Both the position numbers and the translations under genes were made by a program. 64,000 bases of DNA from Deltaproteobacteria bacterium HGW-Deltaproteobacteria-13 (GTDB taxonomy: Bacteria > Desulfobacterota > Syntrophia > Syntrophales > Smithellaceae), in NCBI GenBank assembly GCA_002840555.1, contig PHBJ01000007.1, positions 1 through 64,000 of the forward strand, written 5' to 3'. The number at the start of each line of letters is the position of its first letter. The first letter of the stretch is position 1. The notes under the pieces are model-generated. The model was not told the DNA's origin and did no database searches. It was given only the letters and a program-made list of their open reading frames with translations. Of this stretch, positions 8,034-17,383 are shown piece after piece.

Positions 8034-9396
8034 ATTCGCTTATCCTTTTCAGTACGGCTGTCGTCGCCGTCCCGCCCGTATGTTTACGTGAATTAACCGA
8101 TCTTTCCAGTTTGATGATGCTCTGAATATCATCCGTGAAACCTTCATAAAATTTCTGATATTCTTTTAACGTCAGATTTTCCAATTCTTTTTTATTCTGG
8201 AGGCAATAAGCGACTATTTTCCCGACGATTTCATGCGACCGGCGGAAAGGAATCCCTTTCCCGACCAGATACTCGGCAATATCGGTTGCCGTTGAAAAAC
8301 CACCTTGTGCCGCCTGACGCATTTTTGCGGCGTTAAATTTTGTGTGATCAATCATTTCCGTAAATATGGACAGACAATCTTTCACCGTATCCACGGCATC
8401 AAACAATCGTTCTTTATCCTCCTGCAAATCCCGGTTATAAGTCATGGGTAAACCTTTCAAAAGGGTCAATATCGCGAAAAGATCACCGTAAACCCGCGCT
8501 GTTTTCCCCCTGATCAATTCCGCCACATCGGGATTCTTCTTCTGCGGCATGATGCTGCTTCCGGTGGTATAGGCATCGGATATTTCGACGAAACCGAATT
8601 CACCGGAGGACCACAAAATCAAATCTTCACAAAAGCGGCTCAGATGCATCATCACCAGCGACGCCGCCAAAATAAATTCCGCCACAAAGTCCCTGTCCGC
8701 GACCGTATCCATACTGTTGTTGCTGACCGCCGGGAAATTTAATATTTTTGCCGTTCGCTGGCGATCAATAGGCAAACTCGTGCCGGCGAGGGCCGCGGCG
8801 CCTAACGGTAAAACATTGAGTCGGTTGCCGCATTCATTTAATCTTTGAACATCACGCGCAAACATCTCTACAAAAGCGAGGAAATAATGAGAAAGCAATA
8901 CCGGCTGCGCTTTTTGCATGTGCGTGTAGCCGGGCATCATCGTCTTGATTTCTCTTTTTGCCAGTTTAATTAACTGCCTCTGCAAAGCATTCACAAGGCC
9001 AATGATCATTTTAATTTCCGCCCGCAGGAAAAGCCGGACGTCTAAAACGATTTGATCGTTGCGGCTTCTTGCCGAATGAAGTTTCCCTCCGGTTTCGCCG
9101 ATACGGCTGATCAGTTCCTTTTCAATGGCCATGTGGATATCCTCATCAGCAGGATTGAATTTAAATTTTCCCTTCTCTATATCTTTTAAAATATTTTTCA
9201 AAGCGGATACGATCTTCGCCGATTCATTTTTCGATATGATCTTCTGCCCGGCCAGCATCGTGGCATGAGCGATAGACCCTTCGATATCGTAAGGATAAAG
9301 CCTCCGGTCGTAATGAATGGAAGAAGTAAATTTTTCCACATTTCCTGCTGTAGGTTTTTGAAACCGGCCGCTCCAGGGTTTTTTGCCGATAGCCAT
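8008..9396 (-). CDS. argH: Argininosuccinate lyase
   Basis: About 462 residues of the fumarase/aspartase superfamily, with GKKPWSGRF at the start and the signature loop GSSIMPQKKNPDV carrying the catalytic serine. Cleaves argininosuccinate to arginine and fumarate, the final step of arginine synthesis. The ATG at 9396 is preferred over the one at 9402 because GGAG lies directly against the latter but 7 nt from the former. It follows argG by about 17 bp. Confidence 0.96.
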   Translation of the reverse strand: MAIGKKPWSGRFQKPTAGNVEKFTSSIHYDRRLYPYDIEGSIAHATMLAGQKIISKNESAKIVSALKNILKDIEKGKFKFNPADEDIHMAIEKELISRIGETGGKLHSARSRNDQIVLDVRLFLRAEIKMIIGLVNALQRQLIKLAKREIKTMMPGYTHMQKAQPVLLSHYFLAFVEMFARDVQRLNECGNRLNVLPLGAAALAGTSLPIDRQRTAKILNFPAVSNNSMDTVADRDFVAEFILAASLVMMHLSRFCEDLILWSSGEFGFVEISDAYTTGSSIMPQKKNPDVAELIRGKTARVYGDLFAILTLLKGLPMTYNRDLQEDKERLFDAVDTVKDCLSIFTEMIDHTKFNAAKMRQAAQGGFSTATDIAEYLVGKGIPFRRSHEIVGKIVAYCLQNKKELENLTLKEYQKFYEGFTDDIQSIIKLERSVNSRKHTGGTATTAVLKRISEFEKIFGKI

Positions 9397-9413
9397 GCGC
9401 ATTCTCCGCCAAG

Positions 9414-10628
9414 TTAACGTTTATTTTTTAACATATTCTGGATGATCAAACGCAATCCGTTCAATTTAATAAATCCTATCGCATCTTTTTGATTATAAAC
9501 CTGATCCTTTTCAAAAGTGGCAAAGGCCTCGCTGTAAAGAGAATAAGGCGATTTCCGTCCCACGACGATGCAATTCCCCTTATACAATTTCATCCGCGCG
9601 GTGCCGGTAACATTTTCCTGCGTGGCGTCGATGTAGGTCTGAAGTGTTTTCATCTCCGGCGAATACCAGAAACCGTTATAAGCAAGCTGAGAATACTTCG
9701 GTGTCAGCGAATCTCTCATAAACATGACTTCACGATCCATGGTTATGGATTCCACCGCGCGATGAGCGGCCCAGAGCACCGTGCCGCCGGGAGTTTCATA
9801 GACGCCTCTTGATTTCATTCCCACATATCGATTTTCCACCATATCCACGCGGCCGATGCCGTTGGCGCCGGCAATCGTATTGATATAATCCATAAGTTTT
9901 GCCGGTGACATTTTTTTGCCATTGACCGCTACGGGATTTCCCTTTTTAAAATCGATTTCCATGTAAGTTTGCTTATCGGGAGCCGCTTCAGGAGATTTAG
10001 TCAGCACAAAAATATCTTCCGGCGCTTCCGCCCAGGGATCCTCCAGAATTCCTCCTTCATGCGAAATGTGCAGAAGATTGCGATCCGAACTGTAGGGTTT
10101 GGCTTTCGTCAACGGAACCGGAATTTTGTATTTTTCCGCATAATCAAACATTTCTTCGCGGGACTTGAATTTCCAGTTATCATCCTTCCATACCGCGATA
10201 ATTTTAATTTCCGGATTTAAAGCATAATAAGTCAGTTCGAACCGGACCTGATCATTGCCCTTGCCTGTCGCGCCATGCGACACGGTATCCGCGCCTTCCT
10301 TTTTTGCTATTTCGATCTGCCTCTTGGCGATCAGCGGCCGCGCCAGAGACGTTCCTAAAAGATAGGTGCCTTCATAAATCGCGTTGGCGCGCAATGCCGG
10401 AAAGACGAAATCGCGCGCAAATTCTTCCCGTAAATCATCAATATATATTTTACTGGCTCCGGTCTTCAGCGCTTTTTCTTTCAGGCCGGTCAACTCTTCT
10501 TTCTGTCCCACATCGGCGGCAAAGCAGATCACTTCGCATTTGTAAGTTTCGATAAGCCAGCGAACAATTACTGAAGTATCCAGTCCGCCCGAATATGCTA
10601 AAACAACTTTCTTAGCTCCTTTTGACAC
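9414..10628 (-). CDS. argG: Argininosuccinate synthase
   Basis: 404 residues, normal length. N-terminal ATP-pyrophosphatase loop [24 protein letters not shown] binds aspartate and citrulline. Joins citrulline and aspartate using ATP. GTG start with AGGAGG 8 nt upstream. Lies 12 bp after argF, in pathway order argF-argG-argH. Confidence 0.97.
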   Translation of the reverse strand: MSKGAKKVVLAYSGGLDTSVIVRWLIETYKCEVICFAADVGQKEELTGLKEKALKTGASKIYIDDLREEFARDFVFPALRANAIYEGTYLLGTSLARPLIAKRQIEIAKKEGADTVSHGATGKGNDQVRFELTYYALNPEIKIIAVWKDDNWKFKSREEMFDYAEKYKIPVPLTKAKPYSSDRNLLHISHEGGILEDPWAEAPEDIFVLTKSPEAAPDKQTYMEIDFKKGNPVAVNGKKMSPAKLMDYINTIAGANGIGRVDMVENRYVGMKSRGVYETPGGTVLWAAHRAVESITMDREVMFMRDSLTPKYSQLAYNGFWYSPEMKTLQTYIDATQENVTGTARMKLYKGNCIVVGRKSPYSLYSEAFATFEKDQVYNQKDAIGFIKLNGLRLIIQNMLKNKR

Positions 10629-10640
10629 TGTTTGTTCCTC

Positions 10641-11549
10641 CTACAATAAAATTTCCAAAACAGCTTTTTGCACGTGCAGACGGTTTTCCGCCTGATCAAT
10701 CACCACGGACTGAGAACCGTCAATGACGTCGGCAGAAATCTCTTCTCCGCGGTGCGCCGGCAAGCAATGCATCACGATCGCATCTTTTTTTGCTTCTTTT
10801 AAAAGCTTTTTGTTTATTTGATAATTTTTAAATATTTTTTTTCTTTCTTTATCTTCGGATTCCTGTCCCATGCTCACCCAAACATCGGTGTACAAAACAT
10901 CGGCCTTTTTTACCGCCTCGAACGGATCCCGATAAAGAGTTATGCCTTCTTTTGCTTCTTTCTTTCCTTTAGCCATTATTTTCGCGTCCGGATCATAACC
11001 ATCAGGACAAGCCAGCGACAACTGAATCGGCAATCTGGCGGCGGCTTCAATCCAGGAATTCGCTATGTTGTTGCCGTCGCCGATATAGGCTATCTTTAAC
11101 TTATTGTAAGACCCCTTTTTCTCCTTGATCGTAAATAAGTCGCTTAAAATCTGACAGGGATGTAAAAGGTCCGTCAAACCGTTAATGACCGGAATGGAAG
11201 CCCAGCGGGCAAAATCTTCCACACTTTTCTGGGAAAAAGTCCTGATCATAATTCCGTTGAGATACCGTGACATCATTTGGGCTGAGTCGGATATAGATTC
11301 GCCGCGGCCGATCTGAGTATCACGCGAATTTAAAAACAGGGCAATCCCGCCCAACTGATACATGCCGACCTCAAACGAAATTCTCGTTCTTGTTGATGAC
11401 TTATCAAAGATCATTCCCAGCGTTTTGCCTTTGAGAGACGTATGAGACCTTCCCTCTTTCAGAGACGTCTTGAGCTTTTGGGCCTTCTTCCAGATTATAT
11501 CAAAATCAGCCGGTTCCAGATCGTAAATGTTTAATAAATCCTTTTTCAT
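10641..11549 (-). CDS. argF: Ornithine carbamoyltransferase
   Basis: 302 residues. Carbamoyl-phosphate loop SSTRTRISFEV near residue 55 and ornithine-site HCLPAHRGEE near the C-terminus identify OTCase rather than aspartate carbamoyltransferase. Its ATG overlaps the argD stop (ATGA), so translation is coupled, with the Shine-Dalgarno (GGAGG) inside the argD end. Makes citrulline from ornithine. Confidence 0.96.
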   Translation of the reverse strand: MKKDLLNIYDLEPADFDIIWKKAQKLKTSLKEGRSHTSLKGKTLGMIFDKSSTRTRISFEVGMYQLGGIALFLNSRDTQIGRGESISDSAQMMSRYLNGIMIRTFSQKSVEDFARWASIPVINGLTDLLHPCQILSDLFTIKEKKGSYNKLKIAYIGDGNNIANSWIEAAARLPIQLSLACPDGYDPDAKIMAKGKKEAKEGITLYRDPFEAVKKADVLYTDVWVSMGQESEDKERKKIFKNYQINKKLLKEAKKDAIVMHCLPAHRGEEISADVIDGSQSVVIDQAENRLHVQKAVLEILL

Positions 11550-12736
11550 TTACCCTCCATCGCTTCGTCCAGTACTTTTATTGCGCAATCGACATCGTGA
11601 GTTGTAATAATCAACGGCGGTACAAAGCGCAGAGTTTTGCTGCCGGCGGAAATGACAAGTAATCCCCGCTTCATGCATTCATTGACAATGTCGCCCGTTT
11701 CCATATCCAGTTTTGCCGCAAGCATCAGTCCCTTTCCCTTGACTTCCTGGATGATCGGATGCTTTTGCTGCAGCTCCCTTAATTGGGATAAAAAATAATC
11801 TCCAATGCTTCTGCAATTTTCTAATATCCCCTCGTTCAATATCGTTTCTACAACAGCACTTGCTGCGGCCATCGTCAAAGGATTGCCGCCAAAAGTTGAA
11901 GCATGATTCCCGGGAACAAAAGCTTTGGCGATCCTATCCGTTGCCAGCATCGCGCCCACAGGAAGACCGTTAGCCAGGGCTTTGGCTAAAGTCATTATAT
12001 CAGGTTTGATTCCGGAATGCTCATAGGCAAAAAGTTTTCCCGTTCGGCCCATGCCGGTTTGAACTTCATCGATAATCAACAAAATTCCGTGACGGTCACA
12101 GATTTCCCGGACCGAGACTAAATAATTTTCATCGGGAATATTGACGCCGCCTTCACCCTGAATCGGCTCCAGCATGATCCCGCAGGTTTTAGCGGAGATG
12201 GCCGCTTCCAGTGCCCGCAAATCATTAAAAGGCACATACGTGAACCCTTCCAGGAGCGGCGTAAACCCAAATTGAAATTTTTCCTGTCCGGTCGCCGTAA
12301 TGGTGGCCATTGTCCGGCCATGAAAAGAATCCTTCATGGTGATTAATTCAAATTTATCCGGCCCCATGTTTTCATGAGCATATTTGCGCGCCAGTTTAAT
12401 GGCCGCTTCGTTTGCCTCGGCGCCGCTGTTGCAGAAAAATACTTTGTCCGCGAATGAATGATCCACCAGCAGTTTTGCCAATTGAGTCTGCGGCTCCGTG
12501 TAATATAAATTGGAAACATGCGTTAATTTTACCAGCTGTTCCTTCACAGCTTCAATAACCTTTGGCTGGGAATGGCCAAGATTGCAGACGGCAATCCCGG
12601 CTGCAAAATCCAGATATTCTTTCCCATTAACATCCCATACCTTTGCGCCCAGACCTCTTGTGAGAACAATCGGAAAGCGTTTATACGTATTCATGATATT
12701 TTCATCGGTCAGAGCTACTATTTCTTTTTCATTCAT
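11546..12736 (-). CDS. argD: Acetylornithine aminotransferase
   Basis: About 396 residues, class III PLP aminotransferase. Visible are NSGAEANEAAIKLAR, the FHGRT loop, LIIDEVQTGMGRTG, and the PLP lysine in TLAKALANGLP. Converts N-acetylglutamate semialdehyde to N-acetylornithine; in many bacteria it also serves as succinyl-diaminopimelate aminotransferase, which would suit the dapAB neighbours. The ATG at 12736 is preferred to the GTG at 12745 because AAAGG lies 8 nt upstream of it. Overlaps argF by 4 bp. Confidence 0.94.
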   Translation of the reverse strand: MNEKEIVALTDENIMNTYKRFPIVLTRGLGAKVWDVNGKEYLDFAAGIAVCNLGHSQPKVIEAVKEQLVKLTHVSNLYYTEPQTQLAKLLVDHSFADKVFFCNSGAEANEAAIKLARKYAHENMGPDKFELITMKDSFHGRTMATITATGQEKFQFGFTPLLEGFTYVPFNDLRALEAAISAKTCGIMLEPIQGEGGVNIPDENYLVSVREICDRHGILLIIDEVQTGMGRTGKLFAYEHSGIKPDIMTLAKALANGLPVGAMLATDRIAKAFVPGNHASTFGGNPLTMAAASAVVETILNEGILENCRSIGDYFLSQLRELQQKHPIIQEVKGKGLMLAAKLDMETGDIVNECMKRGLLVISAGSKTLRFVPPLIITTHDVDCAIKVLDEAMEGK

Positions 12737-12814
12737 TTCCTTCACCTTTAATTAATTGCTGAAAGGCTTTATAAAAAGCTCCAGAGTCAAGCCGCGCAAG
12801 GCCGCCTCCGGAAC

Positions 12815-12838
12815 GCGGCGTATTGATTCATACGCCGC
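12815..12838. repeat. Inverted repeat in the argB-argD gap
   Basis: GCGGCGTAT and ATACGCCGC form a perfect 9-bp stem around a 6-base loop inside the 138-bp gap between argB and argD. There is no T-run on either side, so it is not a standard terminator. It may be a processing or stabilising hairpin within the arg transcript, or a degenerate repetitive element. It marks the only sizeable gap inside the arg cluster. Confidence 0.6.
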
Positions 12839-12874
12839 AGCGCAACGCATCCTATGGACTTTTTCTTAAAGCCG

Positions 12875-13765
12875 CTACAAAACGATTTCCGTGCCTATTC
12901 CTTTATCGGTAAATACTTCCAGCAAAATAGCATGCTTCAGGCGCCCGTCAATGATATGAGTCTTTCCGACGCCTCCTTTAAGCGCTTTCAGACAACACTT
13001 AATTTTAGGAAACATGCCTCCCTCGATAATGCCGTCATCAATCAATTTCAAGGCTTTTTTGTTGGTCATGGTATTAATCAGTTTTTTATCTTTGTCCAGC
13101 ACGCCCGGCACATCGGTTAAAAGCAAAAGCTTTTCGGCATGCAAGGCTGCCGCTATTTCTCCGGCAACAACGTCCGCGTTGATATTATAGGTTTCTCCCT
13201 TATCGCCGATTCCTGTCGGAGCAATAACCGGAATAAAATTGTTTTGCGTAAGCGTTGCAATCAATTGCGAATTGATATTTTTTACTTTACCGACCAGGCC
13301 GATATCGATAATTTCCGGCGGCGTATGTTTTGCTTTTTCTTCATTTAAATAATATTTCTCCGCATGAATCAGATTGCCGTCTTTACCGCTCAGCCCTACG
13401 GCATTTCCTCCATGCCGGTTAATCAAACCGACAATTTCTTTATTGACCGTGCCGACCAGAACCATTTCCACGATATTCATGGTTTCTTCATCGGTCACTC
13501 GCATTCCCTGTATAAATTTCGATTCCTTGCCGAACTTTTTCAAAAGTTCGCCTATTTGCGGTCCGCCCCCGTGCACAACGACAGGATTAATGCCTATGTA
13601 TTTCATCATCACCACGTCTTTGGCGAATTGATCTTTTAACTCGCTATCCACCATCGCATGACCGCCGTATTTGATAACGATTGTCTTATTATAAAATCGC
13701 CTGATGTAGGGCAGGGTTTCCAGAAGGATATCCGCCCTCTCTATTGAATTTGAAATATTTTCCAT
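12875..13765 (-). CDS. argB: Acetylglutamate kinase
   Basis: About 296 residues of the amino-acid kinase family. IKYGGHAM (phosphate loop lysine), [21 protein letters not shown] and the C-terminal arginine-site region (GTEIVL) are visible. Phosphorylates N-acetylglutamate. It has an N-terminal extension before IKYGG ([15 protein letters not shown]), typical of arginine-sensitive hexameric NAGKs, so feedback inhibition by arginine is likely (inference). The ATG at 13765 is chosen over 13771 because GGAG lies 6 nt before it. Confidence 0.95.
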   Translation of the reverse strand: MENISNSIERADILLETLPYIRRFYNKTIVIKYGGHAMVDSELKDQFAKDVVMMKYIGINPVVVHGGGPQIGELLKKFGKESKFIQGMRVTDEETMNIVEMVLVGTVNKEIVGLINRHGGNAVGLSGKDGNLIHAEKYYLNEEKAKHTPPEIIDIGLVGKVKNINSQLIATLTQNNFIPVIAPTGIGDKGETYNINADVVAGEIAAALHAEKLLLLTDVPGVLDKDKKLINTMTNKKALKLIDDGIIEGGMFPKIKCCLKALKGGVGKTHIIDGRLKHAILLEVFTDKGIGTEIVL

Positions 13766-13777
13766 GGCCATCTCCGT

Positions 13778-15172
13778 TTATAAAATGTACCGGCTTAAAT
13801 CCTGATCCTCTATGATATCATTGAGTTTGTCTTCTACATGCTGCGCATCTATCATGATTTCTTTGTTTTGCATATCCGGTGCATCAAAAGAAATATCATC
13901 CAGCAATTTTTCCATAATGGTGTAGAGTCTGCGGGCGCCGATATTTTCCGTTCTTTCGTTAACCAGCGTCGCCACTTCCGCAATGGCGGCTATGGCTTCC
14001 TCCGTAAATGACAACTTCAGTCCTTCCGTCGCCATCATTTCCGTATATTGTTTCACCAAAGCGTTATTCGGCTCCGTTAAAATACGAATGAATTCTTCTT
14101 TCCCCAGCGAATCCAGCTCAACACGAATGGGAAAACGTCCCTGCAATTCCGGAATCAGATCAGAAGGTTTGGAAACGTTGAACGCTCCCGCGGCAATAAA
14201 CAGGATGTGGTCCGTTTTGACCATTCCATAGCGGGTATTCACGTTGGAACCTTCCACGATCGGCAGCAAATCTCTTTGCACGCCTTCACGCGATACATCC
14301 GGTCCATGCGGCGCGTCGTTGCTGACAATCTTATCAATTTCATCCAGGAAAATGATGCCTGACTGTTCAACTCTTTCCAGCGCGGTTTTTGTTACCTTGT
14401 CCATATCGATCAACTTTTGCGCTTCTTCATCCTCGAGAATCTTCAACGCCTCCGGCACTTTTACCGTTCTTGTTTTCTTTTTCTGCGGAAACGCATCGCC
14501 TAAAACATCTCTGATATTAAGCCCCATATTCTCCATTCCCGCCGCGGAGAAGATCTCCACCATCGGGCCGCTTCTGGTTTCGGTAACTTCCAGGTTCACC
14601 AACCGGTCATTGAGCTTATCATCCTTGAGCAGGCGTCTTAATTTCTCCCGTGTGCCATCAACCTTGTGCTGCTGATCTTCTGCGGTTTGATCATTTTCAG
14701 CTGTTTCATCGGCATTATTCAGCATATCGCTGACGTTTTTTTCTTTAAGCCTCGGGGGAAGCAACAAATCAAGTAATTTTTCTTCCGCGATTTCGGCCGC
14801 CCGGGCTCTGACATTTTCCTGTTCTTCGGATTTAACCATATTCAGGGACAAGTCCACCAGATCCCTGATCATGGATTCGACATCCCGCCCGACATAACCG
14901 ACTTCAGTAAATTTGGATGCTTCTATTTTTAAAAAAGGAGAATTATCCAGTTTGGCCAGTCTGCGGGCAATTTCTGTTTTCCCCACACCGGTGGGACCGA
15001 TCATAATGATATTCTTCGGTGAAATTTCATCAGCTAATTCCGCCGGCACATTCTGTCTGCGCCACCTGTTGCGCAACGCGATAGCCACGGCCCTTTTCGC
15101 ATCCATCTGACCGATAATATGCCGATTAAGTTTTTCCACTATTTCCCGGGGTTTTAACCCATTGCTTGACAT
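13778..15172 (-). CDS. hslU: HslU ATPase of the HslUV protease
   Basis: 464 residues. It begins [17 protein letters not shown]. Walker A is GPTGVGKTE and Walker B is FLDEIDKI. The I-domain lies between them (about residues 110-240) and the C-terminus ends DLSRYIL, the tail that inserts into HslV. The AAA+ ring unfolds substrates and feeds them to HslV. Lies 3 bp after hslV and 12 bp before argB, so the arg genes probably receive readthrough from the xerC-hslVU block. Confidence 0.97.
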   Translation of the reverse strand: MSSNGLKPREIVEKLNRHIIGQMDAKRAVAIALRNRWRRQNVPAELADEISPKNIIMIGPTGVGKTEIARRLAKLDNSPFLKIEASKFTEVGYVGRDVESMIRDLVDLSLNMVKSEEQENVRARAAEIAEEKLLDLLLPPRLKEKNVSDMLNNADETAENDQTAEDQQHKVDGTREKLRRLLKDDKLNDRLVNLEVTETRSGPMVEIFSAAGMENMGLNIRDVLGDAFPQKKKTRTVKVPEALKILEDEEAQKLIDMDKVTKTALERVEQSGIIFLDEIDKIVSNDAPHGPDVSREGVQRDLLPIVEGSNVNTRYGMVKTDHILFIAAGAFNVSKPSDLIPELQGRFPIRVELDSLGKEEFIRILTEPNNALVKQYTEMMATEGLKLSFTEEAIAAIAEVATLVNERTENIGARRLYTIMEKLLDDISFDAPDMQNKEIMIDAQHVEDKLNDIIEDQDLSRYIL

Positions 15173-15175
15173 GAT

Positions 15176-15760
15176 TTATTTTTTCCCCTTATCTTTACTG
15201 GTTTTTCTTTCATTTATTTCTATATCCAAATCTATCTCTTCAATCGTGATATGATCATTTGTATAAATACAGATTTCCGAAGCGATCTTCATTGCCTCCC
15301 CGGCGATTTCCGTCGCGGACAGATTGCTGTGACGCACCAGCGCCCTCGCCGCGGCCTGGGCATAAGCCCCTCCCGAACCGATAGCCATCACATCATCATC
15401 CGATTCAATGACATCGCCGTTTCCGGAAATAATCAGAGAATTGTCTTTGTTCACGGCGATCATCAGCGCCTCTAAATGTCTTAAAACGCGGTCCGTACGC
15501 CAGTCTTTCGTCAGTTCCACCGCCGCCCGCAGCAAATTGCCGTTGTACTGTTCCAGCTTTTGATCAAAACGTTCAAACAACGTAAAGGCGTCCGCCGTGG
15601 CGCCGGCAAAGCCAACGATAACTTCGTTATTGTAAAGGCGGCGAACCTTGCGGGCGCCGTGTTTTAATATCGTCGTATCCAACGTAACCTGGCCATCACC
15701 GGCCACGGTTATCTTGCCATGATGTCTGACTGATAATATGGTGGTACCCCTTATATTCAT
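15176..15760 (-). CDS. hslV: HslV peptidase subunit
   Basis: 194 residues of the proteasome-like Ntn-hydrolase fold. The catalytic threonine is expected at the start of [10 protein letters not shown]; five residues (MNIRG) precede it, so a short propeptide must be removed. [29 protein letters not shown] and [13 protein letters not shown] are all conserved. Forms the proteolytic core with HslU. Slightly longer than E. coli HslV because of a charged C-terminal tail rich in Glu, Asp and Lys. Confidence 0.97.
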   Translation of the reverse strand: MNIRGTTILSVRHHGKITVAGDGQVTLDTTILKHGARKVRRLYNNEVIVGFAGATADAFTLFERFDQKLEQYNGNLLRAAVELTKDWRTDRVLRHLEALMIAVNKDNSLIISGNGDVIESDDDVMAIGSGGAYAQAAARALVRHSNLSATEIAGEAMKIASEICIYTNDHITIEEIDLDIEINERKTSKDKGKK

Positions 15761-15780
15761 TTTATCTCCCTATTTTAATT

Positions 15781-15958
15781 TTATCCCGTTTCGCGCTTCG
15801 TTTGAACGGGATAAATTCGACTAAGGCCTTTTTCGGCATTGTCGAAAAGCCAAGTCCTTCTTTATCCCTGGATCCCGTTTCACGCTTCGCTTGAACGGGA
15901 TAAATTCGACTAAGGCCTTTTTCGGCTTTGTCGAAAAAGACCAAGTCTCATTTACTTT
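15781..15958. repeat. Two-copy ~90-bp hairpin repeat between xerC and hslV
   Basis: Copies at about 15783-15857 and 15873-15947 are nearly identical over about 75 bp. Each contains two potential hairpins: ATCCCGTT...AACGGGAT and TTCGAC...GTCGAA around AAGGCCTTTTTCGG. The period is 90 bp. An apparent 60-codon frame across both copies is itself a repeat translation and is not a gene. The right copy reaches the stop of xerC. This looks like a dispersed intergenic repeat (REP/MITE-like) inserted into the otherwise conserved xerC-hslV junction. Confidence 0.85.
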
Positions 15959-16866
15959 TTTGTTCGCGGATGCGCTTTATCATAAACTTCCATCATGCGA
16001 TTAATATTAACCGCCGTATATTTTTGAGTCGTGGATAAGCTCTCATGCCCCAGCAACTCCTGAATCGAACGCAAATCAGCTCCGGCATTTAAAAGATGCG
16101 TGGCGAAACTATGTCTCAGCGCATGCGGACTGATCTTCCGTCCGATACCGCTTTTAGCGGTTACTTCATTAACGATCCGGGCTATACTCCTTGCCGTTAT
16201 TCTTTGACCCCTCGCATTTAAAAACAGAGGTTTTTTAAAAATATCCTCATCCGTGTCTTTTCTTATTTCTCCGATTTTTGCCAAATAGTCCTGAACAGCT
16301 TTTATTGCCGGTCCGCCAATGGGAACGATTCTTTCCTTTCTGCCTTTGCCTCTTACCTTAATCAACTTCTGATTAAAATCAAGGTCTATTAAATCCAAAC
16401 CGGCTAATTCGCTGAGGCGTAATCCGCAAGAATAGAAAACTTCCAGCATGGCGCGATCACGCAGACTCAAAACCGAATGATCATTTTGCGTTTTCAGAAG
16501 CTCAAACATTTCATCAACCGAAAGAAAAGAAGGCATGTACTTTTCTGTCTTCAATGTTTGAATCATTTCCGCCGGATTATTGCTGATCCTGCCGGTGCGC
16601 AATACATATTTATAAAAAGCTCTCAGCGACGACACCTTGCGGTTGACCGTAACTTTTTTCACCTTTTGGCGGTACAGGCAGCTGAGATATTGCCTGATCA
16701 TTTCCGGCTCGACGTTAATGATCTCATCTTGATTTTTTATAAAATTATTGTCAGTCAGAAATCTGATAAATTCCTGAACATCGGCAATATAAGCTGTTCT
16801 TGTATGTCCGGAAACATTTCTTTCCACTTCCAAATAAATTTGAAAATCCTGAACAATGTTTCCCAT
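15952..16866 (-). CDS. xerC: Tyrosine recombinase XerC
   Basis: 304 residues, standard Xer size. N-terminal SAM-like DNA-binding half (about 1-90). The catalytic half has SCGLRLSEL (first Arg), VRGKGRKER (Lys), HALRHSFATHLL (His-x-x-Arg), LGHESLSTTQKYT (second His and nucleophilic Tyr). Resolves chromosome dimers at dif with XerD. The xerC-hslV-hslU order is the codV-codW-codX arrangement of Bacillus. No mobile-element features flank it except the intergenic repeat, so it is the housekeeping copy. Confidence 0.93.
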   Translation of the reverse strand: MGNIVQDFQIYLEVERNVSGHTRTAYIADVQEFIRFLTDNNFIKNQDEIINVEPEMIRQYLSCLYRQKVKKVTVNRKVSSLRAFYKYVLRTGRISNNPAEMIQTLKTEKYMPSFLSVDEMFELLKTQNDHSVLSLRDRAMLEVFYSCGLRLSELAGLDLIDLDFNQKLIKVRGKGRKERIVPIGGPAIKAVQDYLAKIGEIRKDTDEDIFKKPLFLNARGQRITARSIARIVNEVTAKSGIGRKISPHALRHSFATHLLNAGADLRSIQELLGHESLSTTQKYTAVNINRMMEVYDKAHPRTKK

Positions 16867-16871
16867 AATAT

Positions 16872-17372
16872 TTACATCTTGTACTTGCCGAAATCTTCCG
16901 CCGAAAGATTTTCCAGAAATTCTTTAATTTTTTCTTCCTTTAATTTGTCCAAATCGTTCAATTTAATTCCAAAATCAACATTCCGTGATTTTTCAATAAC
17001 ATTTTCATCGACAAATATCGGCGCATGAGCGCGCAGAGCTATCGCAATGGCGTCACTGGGACGGGCATCAATTGTAAAATTCTGCTCATTCCAGCTTAAA
17101 TAGATATTGGCAAAGAAAGTGTTGCTGCGAATATCCACAATTTCAATCCTTGTCACCGTCACGTTAAACGATTTTAAAAATTCATTGAACAAATCATGGG
17201 TCATCGGCCGGGGAAAAACAATTTTTTCCAATTCCGTGGCAATAGCGCTTGCTTCGAACAAACCGATCCAGATAGGAATGGCCTTATTGTTCTGCATATC
17301 TTTCAATATCACTATCGGCGTATTGGTAATAGGATCAATCGTTAATCCTGAAACCTTCATTTCAATTAACAC
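16872..17372 (-). CDS. Bifunctional nuclease (DUF151) family protein
   Basis: 166 residues. The N-terminal DUF151 domain (about 1-130) has LPIWIG-like AIPIWIGLFEA, PMTHDLF and ARPSDAIAIALR, the family's most conserved stretch. Members have been reported with DNase and RNase activity, but the cellular role is not settled. The tail (130-166) is charged and helical, similar to a UVR-like segment. GTG start with AGGAGG 6 nt upstream. Sits 11 bp from miaB and 5 bp from xerC. Confidence 0.88.
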   Translation of the reverse strand: MLIEMKVSGLTIDPITNTPIVILKDMQNNKAIPIWIGLFEASAIATELEKIVFPRPMTHDLFNEFLKSFNVTVTRIEIVDIRSNTFFANIYLSWNEQNFTIDARPSDAIAIALRAHAPIFVDENVIEKSRNVDFGIKLNDLDKLKEEKIKEFLENLSAEDFGKYKM

Positions 17373-17383
17373 GGCCTGCCTCC

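Noticed and set aside
15762-15944. 60-codon minus-strand frame between xerC and hslV
   Set aside because: It is the translation of the two-copy intergenic repeat; the product repeats itself and has no proper ribosome-binding site.
15952-16866. XerC as an integrase of a mobile element
   Set aside because: Standard Xer length, conserved xerC-hslVU context, and no att-like repeats or cargo genes flank it.
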